From positions 1-32,436 of the forward strand of contig CAKRMH010000024.1 in assembly GCA_934364805.1 (NCBI GenBank): a DNA stretch of 32,436 nt, read 5' to 3'. Below are positions 30,076-32,436 of the stretch, piece by piece (the stretch's first letter is position 1; each line of letters begins with the position of its first letter). The position numbers and the translations under genes were made by a program. The DNA comes from an uncultured Lachnospiraceae bacterium. Lineage in GTDB: Bacteria; Bacillota; Clostridia; Lachnospirales; Lachnospiraceae. The notes below the pieces were generated by a model that saw only the letters and a program-made list of their open reading frames with translations, made no database searches and was not told where the DNA came from.

Positions 30076-30726
30076 ATGAAATCAGTACTTATTATTGGTA
30101 TGGGAAAATTCGGACATCATTTGTGCAAAGATCTGATCGCACTTGACAATGATGTAATGATCATTGATCAGCAGGAGGAACGGGTTTCAGACCTGATCTC
30201 ACTTGTGACCAATGTGCAGATCGGAGACTGTACAAATCCGCAGGTGATAAAGAATCTTGGAGTCGGCAATTTTGACATCGTATTTGTATGCATCGGAACC
30301 AATTTTCAGAGCAGTCTTGAGATTACAAGCCTGGTGAAAGAAATGGGAGCCAGATATGTGATCAGTAAAGCGAATCGTGATGTGCATGCCAAATTCCTGC
30401 TACGGAATGGAGCGGACGAGGTGATTTATCCGGACCGCGATATTGCGGAAAAACTTGCAAGACGATGCAGCGCAAATCATGTGTTTGACTACATTGAACT
30501 CGACGGCGAATATTCCATCTATGAGATCCCGGCAGCAAAAGAATGGGTTGGACATTCGATCCGTGACATTGATATCCGTAAAAAATACGGCGTGAATATT
30601 ATCGGCACAAAAATGGGAGAGACAGCAAATATTCTTCCAGAGCCGGATTATATATTTAAGGATGGGGAGCATCTTATGATCATTGGAGATCACAAAACTG
30701 TCGAAAAACTGTTAAATCACATGTAA
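30076..30726 (+). CDS. ktrA: Potassium uptake regulatory subunit KtrA/TrkA
   Basis: ATG 30076 (216 aa) follows AGGAGAG with 8-nt spacing. The RCK N domain begins SVLIIGMGKFGHHLCKDL, a GxGxxG Rossmann turn, and has the acidic end of strand 2 in VMIIDQQEE. Later come IGDCTNPQVIKNLGVGNFDI and YVISKANRDVHAKFLLRNGA. A short RCK-C domain follows (IYEIPAAKEWVGHSIRDIDI). A single RCK unit of this length is KtrA-like; it binds ATP/ADP or NAD(H) and gates KtrB from the cytosolic side. Confidence 0.95.
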   Translation: MKSVLIIGMGKFGHHLCKDLIALDNDVMIIDQQEERVSDLISLVTNVQIGDCTNPQVIKNLGVGNFDIVFVCIGTNFQSSLEITSLVKEMGARYVISKANRDVHAKFLLRNGADEVIYPDRDIAEKLARRCSANHVFDYIELDGEYSIYEIPAAKEWVGHSIRDIDIRKKYGVNIIGTKMGETANILPEPDYIFKDGEHLMIIGDHKTVEKLLNHM

Positions 30727-30797
30727 CCCGGGCGGAATACATACATTGTTAAATAGTTAACAGCGTGAAAAACAGGAATGCAGAAGGAGGATGTGTC

Positions 30798-31520
30798 ATG
30801 GAAGAAGTAGAAAAGTTTTTGGAAATGGTGAAGGAATCCGACAATATTGTTTTTTTCGGGGGCGCAGGTGTGTCCACAGAGAGTGGGATCCCGGACTTCC
30901 GGAGCGTGGACGGGCTTTACAACCAGCAGTATGATTACCCGCCGGAAACGATCTTAAGTCATACCTTTTTCCGTAGGAATCCGAAGGAGTTTTACAGGTT
31001 TTACCGCAATAAAATGCTGTGCCCGGATGCGCAGCCGAATATCACGCATAAGAAGCTGGCAGAGCTTGAAGCAGCAGGAAAATGCAAGGCGGTTGTCACG
31101 CAGAATATTGACGGACTGCATCAGAAAGCAGGAAGTAAAAATGTTCTGGAACTGCACGGAAGCGTTTTGCGCAATTATTGCGAGAACTGTGGCAAATTTT
31201 TCCCGATGGAGACGATCCTTCATTCAGAGGGAATTCCATGCTGCGATGAATGTGGCGGAACGATCAAGCCGGATGTCGTGTTATATGAGGAAGGCCTGAA
31301 CCAGAAAACGTTAGAAGATGCAGTGCGTTATATCAGCAATGCGGACATTCTGATCGTTGGTGGAACTTCCCTTGCAGTGTATCCGGCTGCAGGACTGATC
31401 GATTATTATCGTGGCAATAAGCTTGTGCTGATCAACAAATCGACCACGCCAATGGATGCAAGGGCAGATCTTCTGATCCAGCAGGGACTAGGCAGCGTAT
31501 TTTCGCAGATTGAGGTATAA
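30798..31520 (+). CDS. NAD-dependent protein deacylase (sirtuin)
   Basis: ATG 30798 (240 aa) follows AGGAGG with ideal spacing; an upstream in-frame GTG at 30765 is not needed. Sirtuin motifs are complete: GGAGVSTESGIPDFRS (NAD), TQNIDGLHQKAG, catalytic His in LELHGSVL, zinc Cys pairs CENC and CDEC, and IVGGTSLAVYPAAGL. A cytosolic enzyme that removes acetyl or other acyl groups from Lys with NAD. The Arg/Tyr pair typical of desuccinylases is not evident. It follows ktrA by about 70 nt. Confidence 0.95.
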   Translation: MEEVEKFLEMVKESDNIVFFGGAGVSTESGIPDFRSVDGLYNQQYDYPPETILSHTFFRRNPKEFYRFYRNKMLCPDAQPNITHKKLAELEAAGKCKAVVTQNIDGLHQKAGSKNVLELHGSVLRNYCENCGKFFPMETILHSEGIPCCDECGGTIKPDVVLYEEGLNQKTLEDAVRYISNADILIVGGTSLAVYPAAGLIDYYRGNKLVLINKSTTPMDARADLLIQQGLGSVFSQIEV

Positions 31521-31546
31521 CAATTGATTGGTAAAAGGAGAAACCT

Positions 31547-31738
31547 ATGATACAGTACGAAGTTGGTGATATCGTAAAACTGAAAAAGCAGCATCCATGC
31601 GGCAGCAGCGAATGGGAGATCCTTCGTGTCGGTGCGGATTTCCGCCTGAAATGTCTGGGCTGTGGTCATCAGATCATGATCGCCAGAAAGCTGGTGGAAA
31701 AAAACACAAAGAATATCCGCAAACCGGATGATAAATAA
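31547..31738 (+). CDS. DUF951 family small protein
   Basis: The 63-aa protein starts at ATG 31547 behind AAAGGAG. It has the DUF951 pattern YEVGDIVKLKKQHPCGSSEW, then LRVGADFRLKCLGCGHQIMI, with Cys in HPCG and CLGCG that could bind metal, and a basic C terminus. Function unknown; small, cytosolic, widespread in Firmicutes. 26 nt after the sirtuin and ended by a terminator. Confidence 0.92.
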   Translation: MIQYEVGDIVKLKKQHPCGSSEWEILRVGADFRLKCLGCGHQIMIARKLVEKNTKNIRKPDDK

Positions 31739-31750
31739 CATCTCTTATTT

Positions 31751-31793
31751 AAAGGGCGTGTGAAAAACGAAAGTTTTTTTACACGCCCTTTAG
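31751..31793 (+). terminator. Terminator after the DUF951 gene
   Basis: AAAGGGCGTGTGAAAAA pairs with TTTTTTTACACGCCCTTT around CGAAAG. It closely resembles the terminator at 3542-3585. Confidence 0.9.
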
Positions 31794-31818
31794 ATGTTAT
31801 CCGTATTCTGCTTCTGTT

Positions 31819-32051
31819 TCTCCGTAATCCGCATATAAAATACCGATTTCCCATACAGTCACCGCCAGATATCACCGTACGCAAACCCAATTCTCCGTAA
31901 ACATGAAAAAATCCATGATCACACCGACAATTTTTACATATTTGACGGTGTAATCATGCCAAATGACCTGTCTACGGAGAATTGGCGTTATTTATGAGGT
32001 ATTTTTCTATTATTTTAGGTGTAGGGGAGCTTTTTCTTCGAATTACGGAGA
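31819..32051. repeat. Three-level nested inverted repeat
   Basis: Outer arms TCTCCGTAAT (31819-31828) with ATTACGGAGA (32042-32051). Middle arms, perfect 13 bp, CCAATTCTCCGTA (31887-31899) with TACGGAGAATTGG (31973-31985). Inner arms CATGATCACACCG (31914-31926) with CGGTGTAATCATG (31946-31958, one mismatch). A TCTCCGTA core recurs in outer and middle arms. No gene lies in 31793-32106. It may be the end region of a decayed insertion sequence. Confidence 0.6.
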
Positions 32052-32106
32052 ATGGGACTGCGAAAAAAGAATAGTCCCGAAAAAAGAAAGACCATGAGTT
32101 TTGCCA

Positions 32107-32271
32107 ATGCTAATTCAAGATTATCTGGACAGCTGTGATCCAGTGTTGAATTTTGACAGATTTATGGGAGAAATCGAACTGGAGAAATATCTGAAAAATA
32201 TTCCTTAACATGATACAGGAAGACTCAGATATGACCCGGTCAGCATGCGGAAAACAGTTTTGTATCAATAG
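32107..32271 (+). pseudogene. Broken transposase N-terminal fragment (IS1182/DUF772-like)
   Basis: From ATG 32107 the frame reads MLIQDYLDSCDPVLNFDRFM, then IELEKYLKNIP, an in-frame TAA, HDTGRLRYDPVSMRKTVLYQ and a second stop at 32269. The spacing of DPVxxFDxFMxEIxLExYL to GRxxYDPVxMxKTVL is that of the N-terminal domain of IS1182-type transposases. Stops and lack of the DDE core mark it as a relic. The rest of the window to 32436 shows no gene, only a terminator-like TGACCTTTT/AAAAGGTCA hairpin at about 32382-32411. Confidence 0.55.
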
Positions 32272-32436
32272 TGAGTATGCACCAGAGTATCTGAAAGAAG
32301 CCGCATAGAATTCCATAATAGCTTTTCGTATGGGGGAAGGGGCTTTACAAATTTGTCCTCAAATTTGTTAGCATAAATTGATGACCTTTTCACAACAAAA
32401 AAAGGTCAATTCACAACATTCCAGATAGATATTGCA

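Overview
The window looks like a chromosomal segment of a Gram-positive, spore-forming member of Clostridia, most likely Lachnospiraceae. The evidence is the conserved Firmicutes cluster (decarboxylase - guanylate kinase-like - YaaR - HolB - RicT - methyltransferase - RsmI), spmA/spmB, a holin-like type I toxin, DUF951, moderate GC and AGGAGG ribosome binding sites. The species cannot be named from sequence alone.

Left flank (1-5488): the remnant of an ATPase gene, a membrane-anchored XRE regulator, four copies of a hairpin-bearing 72-bp tandem repeat, an alpha/beta hydrolase, a two-TM coiled-coil protein with a repetitive Val/Glu/Pro tail, and pepT. A convergent type I toxin-antitoxin locus follows, whose two promoters and leaders are inverted copies of each other.

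Centre (5489-15030): an intact tRNA-Lys(CTT) whose 3' end is the left attachment site of an integrated element of about 9.38 kb. I read this as a complete filamentous phage (inovirus) prophage of a Gram-positive host. On the minus strand, in transcription order, it carries four uncharacterised early genes, an RHH/coiled-coil protein among them. Then come a pV-like ssDNA-binding protein, two small one-TM proteins in the places of pVII and pIX, a 54-aa pVIII-like major coat protein (below the usual ORF cut-off), a terminator, a pIII-like adsorption protein, a pVI-like protein, a Zot/pI-like assembly ATPase, an intergenic region rich in hairpins, a replication initiator, a tyrosine integrase and a 52-aa protein. 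This is the Ff (M13) order V-VII-IX-VIII-t-III-VI-I-IG-II without the outer-membrane secretin pIV, as expected for a host with one membrane. A plus-strand XRE repressor faces the early genes across an operator region whose repeats overlap a strong promoter. A second plus-strand gene, for a Lys-rich membrane protein, lies antisense between the coat operon and pIII.

Right flank (15031-32436): trmB, a D,D-carboxypeptidase with its own promoter and terminator, a MITE-like inverted repeat, an AbiEi-like regulator with an unusual partner, the decarboxylase-to-RsmI housekeeping operon, a convergent DUF885 lipoprotein, spmAB, initiator tRNA-Met, a KtrB/KtrA potassium transporter, a sirtuin, a DUF951 protein, and a terminal non-coding stretch with nested inverted repeats and a broken transposase.

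Limits: all family calls come from reading motifs and order by eye. pVII, pIX and pVI assignments rest mainly on size, hydrophobicity and position.
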